From Luscinia megarhynchos (Eukaryota > Chordata > Aves > Passeriformes > Turdidae): DNA of 64,000 nucleotides. Below the pieces are notes generated by a model, which was given only the letters and a program-made list of their open reading frames with translations, did not search any database and was not told the DNA's origin. The stretch is from NCBI GenBank assembly GCA_034336665.1, contig CM067592.1, positions 37,389,889-37,453,888 of the forward strand, given 5' to 3'. The position numbers were made by a program, and so were the translations under genes. This document shows positions 22,585 through 35,184 of the stretch, piece after piece. Positions within the stretch are counted from its first letter, which is position 1. The number at the start of each line of letters is the position of its first letter.

Positions 22585-24593
22585 TTAAATTACCATAGTT
22601 TTGATTTAAAAATTACTGCTAATGACAATTTTTCTTCATTAACTACAAGATCTTTTTTGTCCTCCTGTGCTGGAGCTCATAATGATTTTTCAAGAAAAAC
22701 ATTAGTTTTTATCTGGAAATACTGCTGATGAAAAGGAAGCTTAGGCAATTACATTGCTCTGGATATATTTTCCCCATTTCTGCCTTAAATTTAGGCATCA
22801 ATTGGACATTTTCAATTAAGGTTGTTAGAGCTCTACATCAGCCATGTTCCTTTAAGAGATGCTGTCGGGAAAGCCCACAAAAAAGCAGTGCAGGTGGGTG
22901 AGCTCCATCATTTTTGATAATCCTATAAGGTGTCTAAGGAGGAAGATGATATGACTGTTCCAACCACAGGAACCATTTTTTTTTGCCACTTTGAGTCTGT
23001 AAAATGGTTTGGTCATGGAACACAAGTTCCTTGTTGAAATTGGATTTCATTACTTTGCTTCATAAAAAATGTATTGTTTTTGATTTATGAACTATATTTT
23101 ACATACTCTTCCGGCTGCATGCTCTAAACGTGCTGGACACCATGGTTTCCTTCTTCACTCATAACAAATACCTGAGAAAAAATGGGTCTTGGGACTTAGC
23201 ATGGAACAGGGATGAGGGTCTCATATTCTCTCATCCATGATTCAAAAGAAAATTAAATACAGCAAGAGAGTATTAAATGTTTCCATGATCAAGATCCTGT
23301 TTATTTCAAAGAAAAAATGACACATGTAGTGCCAGTTATGCAGTAAATATAGTTGTCTTGGTTTTTGTTCAACTCCATTTCTCTGTGTTTTGGCTGTACT
23401 TCTGACAAATATGGTGAAGCTATTAATATATTAAAATGCTTTGCTGAACCAGGCCTTAGTCATTCTTAGTCATTCAGCCTCAAGATCTACTTTCCAAGTG
23501 ATCACTTCGGCATCGAAGAGGAGATTTGATTTCTCCTAATTGCCCAGAAAGTTTTTTACTGAGGGATATTTGCCAATATTTTAAAATATATCTATTTATC
23601 TGTATATCTAAATCTTACAGCATAGATGACACCTTTGGGAGAGGGCAGATAATGTTTGAGGGACAATAATTGTAGAATCAATTTGTTGAAAGCTCAGTTT
23701 CCTTTTACATCCTGCAATTTCCTTTCTCCTCTTTTGTTTGTTAAAGAGAGACTGCTTGTTAAAGCAAAAGTAGGTTCCCTTCTGAGTGTATGCCTGTTCA
23801 TACTAGATGGAATTCTTAGTTTATCACCCAAATTTATCTTCATTGTGGCTTGATAAATACGGCCTGTTTTTTGACAGCAAATGTTACCCTCAGTAAACCT
23901 GCTAGGTTTTCAAATGCTTCCAGGATGAAGTAAAAAAATTAGAATTTTGTCTTTTGTGGAACACCAGCAACCCATGTGTTTGTATTTAGGACAAGTGATT
24001 GCATGAAGGGCTTGGGAAACCAGGGAGAGTGATTTCAACTTACTTGGTTTTATAAATGGGACTGTGTGAAGAAAGGAAGATGCATTTTTAATCTCTTCAT
24101 GATCAGTATAATTAATATATGATACTTTTGTTTTAATACCCACTCTTATTTTGTAGTATCTGTAGTATTTTTCAAGGAATTAAACATTTGCTCTTATTTG
24201 AAAAACTGCTGTGCTCATATATCAGTACATGAGAGGAGATGTATCTGACAACAAAATGCTTGTCTGTACTATATGCATTGCTCCTAATTTTACAGCAGCT
24301 CAGAGCTGCATTAAAGAAGCTGAGAAATTCAAGATACTTTGAAAGATACTACTTAGTAGTGTAAAGATACAGCTTTTTTGCAACTCAGTGTTTACAAAAT
24401 GTCTTCTACTAAGCAAGTGCTAAGTAGTTTTTGTTTAAGGACCTCATTATCATTGTGTGACATACTTCAAAAACATGAAACATCTCTTAAAATTCTCTTT
24501 CCCTTCAAAACTGAAATAAGAATGTTTAGCTTGATTTTACAGATCATAATCCAAAGCATGGAGATAATAGATAGCTTGTCTGCAGATACCTAA

Positions 24594-24647
24594 GAAAACT
24601 GGGTATGCCAAGGAAATGAAGAAAACTGGGTATGGCAAGGAAATGAA
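24594..24647 (+). repeat. Perfect-length 27-bp tandem duplication
   Basis: 24594-24620 and 24621-24647 are adjacent copies of GAAAACTGGGTATGCCAAGG-AAATGAA with a single C/G difference. The near-identity suggests a recent event compared with the decayed transposons nearby. Confidence 0.9.
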
Positions 24648-27384
24648 GTCAAGTCTTGTGGCCCAACACAAACCTTAACTTGAGGCTTGTCTATATTATA
24701 GATAAGAGTTGAGCCACACATTCTTCCATGAAGCAGTTAGTCCTCTCTGCATCAAAATGCATACAGGCAGGTGATATTTTAACCTGCAGCATAGATCAGA
24801 ACAGAACACAGAACAGATCAGAGCATGTAGGGCTGTGATTACTTCCCCAGTACTGTGGAAGCCCCAGCACATATAGCAGTGTAATTGAAAACATGATCTT
24901 GAACATGGGAGGATTCATCTAACCAATATTTATATTGTAATAGAACATACTTTCCTGTAATGAATTTCAACTCAAGTGATCTTAGATTATAAGTATCAAC
25001 ATAGGTGTTGGCTTTGAATCTATTTTAAATAATAATAATTTAAAGGACAACTATTTACCTTTTTGTCTTTGACTGTTTGAATATGTGTATGCAGCCTCTA
25101 ATTTTTAATGCAAAGGGAGAATAAAATGATTAATAAAAGCTTGCTAAATCATGGGTTTTTTCAGTGCAAAAATTTTTGATTGTAAAACTTTCTGGCATAG
25201 TGTGATAAGGTGCTGCAGGGCATGATAACAGCCAGAAGTCAGAAATGTGTCTGTCTGTTGTGTCTTCACAATATAGAAAGAGGTATGATGGCAAGTCTGT
25301 TCCTGTTTCGTTAACTTGGAGGTAGTACAGAGTTGGAACCTATGATAAAGAAAATAGCATACATAACCCTTTGCTACAGAGGTGTATTTATTCTAGTGAT
25401 GTGTGTTGCTTCACAACTTACATGAGACAGAAATGCAGAATTAAGTGTAGAATGAATGTCTTGTGTATCTATCCAGCCTTCTAATATAAAGTGGCATGTG
25501 AGCAAATATTTAATGAGTTATATTTAAGAGAAATATCTGGTCAGACTATCAGATTCTCTTTTGCTTCATCAGGAAGACAGAGACCTTTTCTGAATACAAC
25601 CCATTTTATACTCCCAGAGGGTGTTTCATATCTTGCACTTGTTTTTAATCAGTTAAAGTCTGTGAATATCCCGTATAGGAATTTGTTTGAAGTGTTTTAA
25701 AAAAGGAAGGTTGTGTAATAACCTAGATGGCATGTAGACGCTAAGTCTCTTCATTTGTTTTCTCTTGTCTAGAACATTAAGATGGGAAGCATTCTTAGAA
25801 TTATTTTTAGATTTTTAAAAGTCAGCCTTGATTTCCCTATGTAACGGTAATCCCTTGGCTAGGCCTGAAAGTAGTGCTGCTTATTCTTCAGTAGTACCAT
25901 GTGTTTAAAATTTTTTGTTTCATTTTGGTGCCTGTATTTTGGAGGTTTTGGAGGTTTTTCGGGGTTTTTTGTTTGTTTTTTTGTGTGCATGGGGTTTTTT
26001 TAAATGAAGTTCTCAGAAACTTCAACTTATACTGGGTTTTTATATGTTAACTGCTTGGGTATAAAAGAAAGAGCTACCAAATGTATCCATTCTTCTTATA
26101 GTGAGCCTAAATCACAAAGTGTTTTGATTTATTGCTGTCTAGTTTGCATGTGTAAGATTGTGTGTAAAAGATCGCTTCCTTGCTCTGTAATTGTGTTGTC
26201 TTTATGACGTCATATTTGCTATGACAGAAAGATGGCTGAGCAGTTGGGAATCAGTAATTTTGGTTTCCTTCTTAGCCTGTATCCTGCTTATTTTCCATTT
26301 ACACATTCATCTGAGAAGTGAGGTATTGCTCCCAGCACATCTTTACACCTCCATCATGGAGCTGCTGTTTTAGTTGATATATCCTTCTTTCTAAAATAAA
26401 AGGAAATTGAGTGCATTAATGTGTTTCTGCTATCATTGCTCTTCATTCCATTTACAGCATTAAAATATGTGAAACTTGTACAGAGATGTTGTCTTAACCA
26501 TGCATAGGCTGCAAAATTACAGAATATTATTATGCTTTCTTCTACCACACAACTGAGCTGTGCTATGTAGAGAGGGTAAGCAAGTTCTGCATCTTTGTAA
26601 GCTGAAAATATTCTTGTTTAAGTGTTTTTGTGACTCTAAGTTAGTATTTGTAAAACATACTTAGTTTGGTAAATGTGAGACTTCATGGAGTTTTTGTTTG
26701 TCATTGCTGGTGTTAGATCAAGACTGATGGTTTCAAGTATGGGAATTGTGTCCTTTGGGCTACACATAAGCTTTTCACTATCATACCTGTATCTCTGGTG
26801 CAGTACAACTTGCTATGTCCAAATCATATGGTGCTCAGTGTTTGACTATATTCTTCTTGTCAGTGAAAAGCAAGGGCTTTTCAGATTATCTTCAGTCATC
26901 TTGATCTGAATGTTTCTGTTACCATCAAAATGTAGAAAAAGCCAAATGCATAAAGTGTTATAAAAATGTCTTTTCGTGACAGAATAAAAATTGCTTGTGA
27001 CTCAACAAATCTGCTATGGAAAAGTTACTTTTGAAGACTAATGAGTTTTACTTGGCCAGAACATTGTATCTTTTAAAATTTATAAAAATCTGAATGTGGA
27101 TGCTGAAACATGAACTCTGGATTACTCATTTACAGATACAGAATAGCTCAGTAATAATTACACAGAGGAAAAACAGGAAAATGAGAAAAGTTGGATCAAT
27201 ATACCATCACCTTTATTATTGAGATTCTAATTATATTTAAAATTGTAAATAATTTCTGAGTCACAATATGTGAAGTGACCAATTACTATTAATGCAAATA
27301 ATATCCTTGAGATTTCACAATGCTCATTGCTACTCACATATTGTCTGAGGAGATCTAGGTAGCCATAGGAGAGGAAGAAAGGAA

Positions 27385-27918
27385 AGGATAGGTTGGCCAG
27401 GAGGGCCAACCCTGTCCTGGGGGCATCAGGGACAGCAACACAGCTGGGCAAGGAAGGGGATTGTCCTGCTCTGCTCTGAGCTGGGGCAGCCTCACCTCCA
27501 GTGCTTGGGGTTTTGCTATACAAGGAGCAGCTGATGTGATTTGGTCTGTTCAGCTGGAGGAGACTGGGGACAGACCTCACTGCAGGTACAACTTCACTGA
27601 GAGGGGAAGAGCAGGGACAGGCACTGATCTCTGCTCTGTGATGACAGGACCTGAGGGAATGGCCTGAAGTTGTGTCAGAGAAGGTTTAGCTGGGTGTTAC
27701 AGAGAGGTTCTTCCCCCAGAGGGTGTTTGGACACTGGAACAGGCTCCCCAGGGCAGTGGTCACAGCACCAACCTGACAGAGTTCAAGAAGCATCGGGACA
27801 ATGCCCTCAGCACATGGTGGGACTCTTGGGGATGGTGCTGTGCAGGGCCAGGGGTTGGATTTGGTCCTGGTGGGTCCTTTCTAGGTCACAGTCATCTGTG
27901 ATTCTGTAATTGTAGAAG
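27385..27918 (+). mobile_element. CR1 LINE 3' fragment, plus strand
   Basis: This holds the C-terminal end of the CR1 reverse transcriptase and the 3' UTR. Blocks such as VFGHWNRLPRAVVTAPT appear in the frame around 27720-27775, and GLFSWRRLG-type sequence around 27545. The element ends in the CR1 3' signature with GTGATTCTGTAATTG near 27918. It is 5'-truncated and contains stops, and G+C is well above the surroundings. Confidence 0.93.
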
Positions 27919-30900
27919 GAAACTTAAAGCTCAAGGTTTTCGGTTTGTGCTCAACATCATGAGCAAGCACCTGCATCTTCCACTTCTGGGTTCTGTTTCT
28001 GTAGTTTTACAAACAGCCCCACTAGTGGCTTGTAAAGCACTCCAGAACAGGACACAGAAGTTGAAGTTGCTTTAAGTTACAAGTTAGGAGAATTTGTCTA
28101 CTTACACTGCATTTGATTACAGTGTTAGGAGTTGTGGGATGGGAATTAAAATGATACATGAAGGAAATGTCCAGTTGAATATGTCCTGCCTGTTCTGGAA
28201 GCTAGCTTGTAGTGCAAGTGCCTTTTCTTTTCCCAGTTTATTGAATTTATTGCCATCTTGGCTTAGTTAAGAGAGGATTGGGTGGGTGTTTTGCTATGCA
28301 GACTCTTTCCAAAGCACTGGCAAAGACTTACAGTAAATCCAGCTGAGTTTCCCTGAGGGTTTGAGCTGAAATTCTGACTTTCGTATTAAATTAGGCATGG
28401 TTACAAGACAAAAATTATTTGTGAAGTTTTTATGAAGCATGTGACTAGCAAAACAGGCAACAAGGATGCAAATCATTGGTCAAAAAATATATCCAGGGTA
28501 CAAAGGGCTCTTATATGACTTGAATGGACATAGATAAAAAGATAGCCTTTATATGTTTAAAATAAAAAACACCCTTCCCTCAAACTTATTTGTGCAAGTT
28601 ACCCTTGTTTGAGGATTTCAACTCAAAAAAGGGGCTCTCCTTTTTTTTCTAAACACCTGAAACTTCAGTCAACTATTCCACGTATTTCAACCAGACAGCG
28701 TTTTGGGGTTTGGTTTTGTTTTTTTCTGTTCAGTTGTATTTTTGCACTACTTTAAGATGCTTTGGAAATGGGTGTCTCAACGACCAAAAGCACTAGCTAT
28801 TCATTTTCATGGCCTTATATATCTATATTGCTGCTATTCTTTATGGCAGGCTGGTAATTTTGCTAGTATTTTGGGTCATACCTTGAATGAGAATAATGGC
28901 ACAAACATTGTTCCATGCCACTCCAGGCAGAAATCTATTAAACATTGAGATGACCCCTCAAGTGCCACTCTTCTTTCCCAATTAAAAATTGTGCTATGCT
29001 TTGAAAATAACTGTGTCTTTGACAAGTTCAGACTGTAGTGTGATTAGAGAAAAATTCTGGCAATTATCCATCTACATTTGAGTATTCTTCATGGTTCCTG
29101 CTGGATTAACCACTTGCTTATGTCAGGATTAGCATCACTAGGTGCTTAGAGGGAAATGAAAGATAGTGACATAATCATGAAGGCTCTCCACATCGCAGAT
29201 GCAATCCTTTTATTTTTCTTTCCTGTCTTGCATCGTATCCCATCTGTCTGCATTTCCACATTGGCTCCTGTCATTTTCATCTTTATGTTTTAGGGAAGAC
29301 TTGAGTTTCAGCAACTTTGCACATCCTCACTCCCTTTGCAAAAAAAGGCTATCATGAAAACAAAACCCCATTTCTAACCAAGGAATGTTTACAGACATAT
29401 TACTGTAATGAGTACCTGTGTTTTACCTGATATAAACCTCTGTTATGACCAGGTGTTTCCAGTTTGCCTGTGAAAAAAAGGGAGATGATGAAAGGTTAAT
29501 GTCTGCTTGTTTTGGGATTTTTAATTAAATTGATGGTAAGCAAATACACTTTTTAATGGAGCAAATCCATGCTACTACAGATATGCTTGTCCATTTTTTT
29601 TCTTTTTGTACCATTTGAATCTTTTTGTGGAAGATAATGTTGTTCTTGTGGAAGATAATGGAGAGACCTGATTCCTTGTGACTATGCCTGTTTTAATGAG
29701 GTGAAGGAATTTGAGCATTTTTGGATGTGTAGAAAATGCTAAAATTTATATTACATTAAGAATGTGATGGATTCATTTTAGCTCGAATATGAATGAAACC
29801 TCATATAGCTATGTTCACTTTGTCCCAGATGGAGCACCATGCTGGTGTTGAAGGTGTACAGAAGTTCCCAGTCTTCGCAGCCTCTTGGCTAGCTCAAGAA
29901 AATTTCTACATAAAACGTTTTGCCTTTTGTGTTTTTTTCTAATGTCTTGGCTCCCATGCAGAAGTAAAATATTAAAATGTTATTGACTACACTGCTTTAA
30001 GATTAGGTAATAGGGTGTCTTTTTAAGTCTTTACAAAAACCTCTGTCTTTGCTCCTGAAAATTCTTAAGAACTTCTGAAAGGTAGGAAGACGGAGTGTGG
30101 AGGGAAGAGACAGCCGAAAGCTGACAGTAAAAGATGGAATCTGTACATATTTGAATCTCTGATAAAGTGAGTTTTGGTTAAGTGCAGGATAAATTATAAC
30201 AAAAAGCTCACTGGTTAAACTGGGAGTTCCCATTATTAACATCAAAAATACTAAAAACAGAATTCACAGCAAACAGGATGTCTGGTCATAACAGTGCAGC
30301 TTCGACTGCCTGTTATTTATGCAGCTGACCTTCTGTGCTGACATCAGAGAGCAGTGAGGAGCCTCGTGACTGTGAATAAGAGTCCTGTTTAATCTGCTCA
30401 CACCAGCGTGGTAGCTCGTGGAAGGAATGAGCTAGCCTTTAAGGAGTAATGTGAAGAAATGAATTAGTACCTCCAGGGAACAGCACATCCACCACTCCTG
30501 CACTGTGGTTGACGCATCTTTTCTGTAAAGCTTTAGTTTTGCCTCCAGTTGTGGCCAGTGGAAATTTTCAATTTATTTTTAATAGTAGTATTTTTTTTTC
30601 CTCTGGTTTGGAAGTAGGGTGTGAGTAGTATGAAGACTTTATTCCAAGTTTTTAAACTGCTTGTACCAAATGGATTAACAAACCAATAGTTATGGGAGAT
30701 GGCCTGTGCTACCTAGGCAAAAGGACACAGTGAGCATTCTGTGCATCATGGAGTGCATTCCTCCTTGACCATTTACAGTAGAAGTATTAAGGAAACACCT
30801 TCTGCACAATAGGCTGGCAAACATTCCTGCATTTTGGAGCCTGGGCCAGACAGACTGGCATTTTAGCATAGAATATTTTATGCTCACAATCCCTGCCTAT

Positions 30901-30973
30901 CAGGGGATGGCTTATGAGAGAATCGGGCTTGCTCTGGAAAGCTGCAGCACATCGGGGCTCTCATTATTGCCAT

Positions 30974-30994
30974 ATGCAAATATATTATTTGCAT
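30974..30994. promoter_or_regulatory. Palindromic pair of octamer (POU/Oct) motifs
   Basis: ATGCAAAT at 30974-30981 and its exact reverse complement ATTTGCAT at 30987-30994, separated by 5 bp (ATATT). Both are perfect octamer sites known to be bound by POU-domain (Oct) proteins. Two exact sites in palindromic array are a plausible composite binding site; activity is inferred only. Confidence 0.5.
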
Positions 30995-31882
30995 TCATAT
31001 TGTTGTGAAATGGTGGTCAGCTGTGCCAATTGCACTTAGTTGAAATCAACCATCTCTATTGTGGTCTTTTCTGTTGCTTTCAAAATTTGCATCTCTTTCA
31101 ACTGAAAAGCAGACTGCCAGAAATTTTGAGGGAAAAATCTGTGAATGTAGCAAAATAAAAGGTAAAAAGTATCCTAAGTATACTGGTTTCAATTTTGTGG
31201 ACTAAATCTGTACATACAGATCTTCATTTTGGCTCACTGTTAAGTTCTTAGGTTTTTGGTTGTACCCTACTTTCTGATTTTTCTTCCTCTTCCTTTCAAA
31301 GGAAGATGTTTTCTTACAGCATCAGAAATTGTATATGCTTCTATCAGCATATGTATTAATGGCATATTTGAAATAAAAGTTATAAGCCAGGAATACCTGT
31401 TACAAATATCTCAATATCTTTTTGCCAAGCCATTTGTTTACTGAACTGTTGAAAAGAGAGATCTAATGTTCAGTTAACTGAAGGAATGTACAGCACTCAA
31501 ATACCACACCCAGCCTGCTTAGGAGGATAGTATTTTTTTTGTGCCTACATGCCCTTGAATAGTTATGAGAAAGGTTTTGGCTTGGTGTCAGTTTATAGTG
31601 GAAAAATATAAGTCTGAAGCTATTGTCTGAGAAGACGAAATGTGTGTGTGAAACCCAAATACTGGAAGAGCATATGGTACAAGAAATGTACCTTTCTTAA
31701 AGAAATGTATTTATAGTAGTGAAATGGGGTTGACAAAAAGCTCTTACCAAGTTTTGATGGCCTCTGAGACTAGGGGGAGCTTTCTCTCAGATCTTACTTA
31801 CGTTCTTAAAAAAGGCACAGGATGTAGTGTGCATTCACATAATTTGGCTTTCTCCCCTTCTCTCAAAACCAAAAAGAAGAGC

Positions 31883-31981
31883 TGTGTTTTAAGAAATATA
31901 ACTGTACACTTTTAATTGGTTTCATTATAACTTCTGTTTTAAAAATGTAACCATACACTTTTAATTGGTTTCATTACAACT
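31883..31981 (+). repeat. 49-bp tandem duplication
   Basis: 31883-31932 and 31933-31981 are adjacent copies with a 49-bp period. The shared core TACACTTTTAATTGGTTTCA is identical in both, and other positions differ at several bases. Confidence 0.9.
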
Positions 31982-34900
31982 TATTTTTTTAGTTTGAAAG
32001 AGGTGATTTTAAAAAGAAATTTGGCAGTGCTGGTTTTTTTAACCTTGTTGGGAAGGTTTGATTAATTCCTGCTAAGTCCTTGCTTGGTCCTCTTCAAGAA
32101 TCATCTTTCTGTGCCCTCAATATCTCAGCAAAGTAAGCTAGGCTTGCAGAAGACCAAACACATTTGGGTCTGTGACAGGAAAGAATGTGGATTTCATTCT
32201 GAAAAGGTGGGTTGGTCTACAGCAAATGTGCTTGATATCCCCAAAAGGCTTCCTTCCTCCCCACCTGATGTCCTCACCAGCTGTCCTGACTCCCTGCCTG
32301 TTGAGGTTCACATTGCCTGTGTGTGGGAAGAGCTTCACTTACAGCCTGTTCTTTCTGCAAAGGTATGCTAAGGGTGCAGCAGCCTTTTCTCAAGAGTGTG
32401 AGGAGACATCCCTCAGCTCAGATGGTTTGAACATTAATCATTGAGTAGAAGGCCAGGTCCTTAGATGCATGAGGCTGTGCTGAGGGTGTGGGCATTGTCT
32501 GCATTTCTCCTTGCTGACTGAAGCTATACAAGATTCAGCCTGCCATAATCTCCTTGCCTGATCCGTTTTGCTTTGAACAAGCCATAGTAATTCTTCAGAG
32601 GATGCTCTGCCAGCATGGAGTATGTTGAAGTTCCTCACTGCGACTAATGCTAAAAGATAGGAGCTGGAAGCTTTTAAATATGTTTTTTAATCCCTGCGTT
32701 GCCAGTTTATATACTCTGAAGTGATCAGGTTGATAAATTGCATGACTCTGGGTGAGACACTAAGAAAAATTGAAAAGTGTGCTCTTTCATATGTTCTGGC
32801 TACAAACTATCACAAAACTGAAGTTTTCTTCTGTGCGTGTATCTACAGGACATTGCAAAGCTACAAATACTGCGCTGTCAATCATCAATACACATTATTG
32901 ATGGTAGGTTTTCATAGGAAGTTAGCAGGTGCTCATCTGTCATGGATTGATTTGGTTGTATTTTAATGGACCACTTGGATCACTCCTGCTTAAATGTCAG
33001 TAGGTACTTAATTTGTTTCCAAATAATGACCTTTATGAAACGAAGAAAAGAGGGTGATTAAAACCATAATCTATTCAAGATTCATGAAATTTTGGTTTTT
33101 TTGAGTTAGAAGCTCTATCTTAGCTCTTCATTTTTGTGCATACCAGGTTACTGCACGTAGGTGCGCAAAGTAGAGACTGCTGCATGCTTCTGTGAAGAGT
33201 AAAAGCAGTTTTCTAGTCCAAACCGTATTTTTTCTTTTATTAGTCAATTAGGCATTTTAATATCGGGCAATGTATCTAAGCAATGTAGGTCTGTAGTGAT
33301 GTGCTATTCAGAGGGTTCAGTCCTTAATCAAGCTCGTCACAGGCATGTGATGCCCATGTCCACAGTAGTCTGCAGTTTCTCAAGTGGGGTGAAAGACTGA
33401 AGGATTGAAGGGTTCAGACATAGCTGAAATTCGTATAAATTTTTACAAATGTGGCATGCATACAATTAGTGTTCTGGGAATGAAGCCACTGAATTAATGT
33501 TAGCAGATCTAGTATTTTAAAATATTTTTTTGGCTGTTTTATGTTTAGTTTTTTAGTTCAGACTTTAAAATGGAGGATCTGAGTAAAATGTCTATGTCTG
33601 TCGTCTGTGATGGAGAAGTACTATACGGTTTGAGTGAAGCCCTTTTCTCTTAGTCCCATGGTGTATTTAACTTCAGTGGTTCCATGTTTTATGAGCTAGA
33701 ATGAAGCTAGAATGCATTACTCCTTATAACAAAAAGCTAACTGTACGCTTGGAATAAATCTATGCTAGTTTAAGATAAATGCCACTATGTATATTTTCTC
33801 CAGTGAAAACCTGAACCGGTATAAACTTCATGTAACCTGAAGAATTTTATGGTACTGTACTGGCATAAAGCGATACAGAACTGGTGCTCTACAACAGCTT
33901 ATGGAAAAGCTTAATAGTTTTGTGATTGTTCTAGTTTACCTACATAAATGTTCATACTACGCAACAAATAGTCTGTTTTAAAAGGTAAAGAGTAATTTAA
34001 TTAAAAGCAATTACATTAGCAATTGTTTTTCTGTTTAGAGAAATTCAGCTGCATAAATAGAAGAGTGACTGAGCCTCTCCAGTAGCTCACTGCAGGGTCA
34101 GTATCGTGCCTTTCAAATTACAGTGAGTTAGGTGCAAGGAATGTAAATTGTCCTGAGACACTGCACAGTATGTATAGATGGAATGGCTGCACCCAGCAGT
34201 ATCTGGCAGCAATACCACTTCATTTAGTGATCTCAGAAAGATCAATTTAGAGAGATTAGTGAAGGATAACAAAGGGTGGATTTGTCCAGCCACATTACCA
34301 TAGCATGGCTGGAGGAATAGGAATGCTTTGTGGCTTGAATTAATTTTCATAGTTCTTTACAGATATGATCAGTACTTTGCTTTCACAAAAATAAAATTTT
34401 GTGTAAAGATATTTTTTAACAAGTTTTCTTCTCCTGACTGTTGAGCCAATGACTCAGAGTTCTTCTGCCATCATGTTTATTTTGTCATGGCTTTTTTTAC
34501 TTACAATGAAGGAACCTTCCTGGGTGTCCTGGAGGTTCCCCTGGACTTCACCTTTTCTAGATGAAACAGTACAGCTCTGTGTAAGCTTGGGTTTTCTGTA
34601 TCCTTAACTGGATGATGGCCCTCAGTGAAGTAGGCTGGTCTGTGTGGGTCTTGTGAGGCTTCCCACTCCTGAATGGAAGTTGTGTGAATGTCCTTACAGA
34701 TCCTCTCCACAAATATCTCTGACTGTTAGCCAAGATATTTTACCCAGTTCGTAGAGAATGAAATCTAAAAGGACCTAGTTCCTCTAAAACTGTTAATGCA
34801 TGCTGACATATTAGTATTTTTATTAATTTTTTAATTTGACCTAGTATAATCTCATTTGTCTATTACCAGTGGATAGGTCTCAGGGTTTTTGTTCACAAGG

Positions 34901-35076
34901 GTTTTCTGGGGTTTGAGAGTTTTTTGTCTTTTTTAAACATTGTTAGAAAGATTTGCATTCATTGCATAGTAATCTTGTTATTCAGGGTTACTTATTCGAG
35001 TTCTCTTCTTTTGAGCTGCTGAATACTAGCAGTCACATAATTTTCCACATTGCGTATTCATCTCTTTTGCAGGCAG

Positions 35077-35184
35077 GATGGCATTGCATCCACAACACAC
35101 AATGTCAAGGCATGATCCTACAGCCCCTGGAGTTGCTGTCTGTATTCAGGCTAGGCTGAATTCTTTAGTTCAAGATCCTGTAAG
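35077..35184 (+). other. Exon-like segment with good splice sites
   Basis: A strong acceptor (ATTCATCTCTTTTGCAGGCAG) precedes it and a donor AAG|GTATAG follows 35184, with an alternative GATCCT|GTAAGG donor at 35179. One frame is open throughout (MALHPQHTMSRHDPTAPGVA then VCIQARLNSLVQDP). The other two frames have stops. Phase 2 would be needed at its start, which does not directly match exon B. It may be an unrelated or cryptic exon, or chance. Confidence 0.2.

Larger units (their letters stand above)
15592..27384. other. 11.8 kb of A+T-rich DNA, probably intronic, no exon called
   Basis: No transposon or recognisable coding exon was found. The region holds four small tandem repeats (17935, 20192, 22507 and 24594) and a stretch around 20860-21120 that looks like non-coding regulatory DNA because of its clustered homeodomain/POU-like motifs. 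A donor-like GAG|GTAAGT at 16249/16250 has no matching acceptor or open exon. Confidence 0.5.

Noticed and set aside
22375..22728. Two open frames rich in Tyr and Ile
   Set aside because: They are translations of the TA/TG microsatellite.
34501..34710. A minus-strand frame with protein-like composition
   Set aside because: No good acceptor or donor encloses it and the product is not recognised, so it is kept only as a mention.
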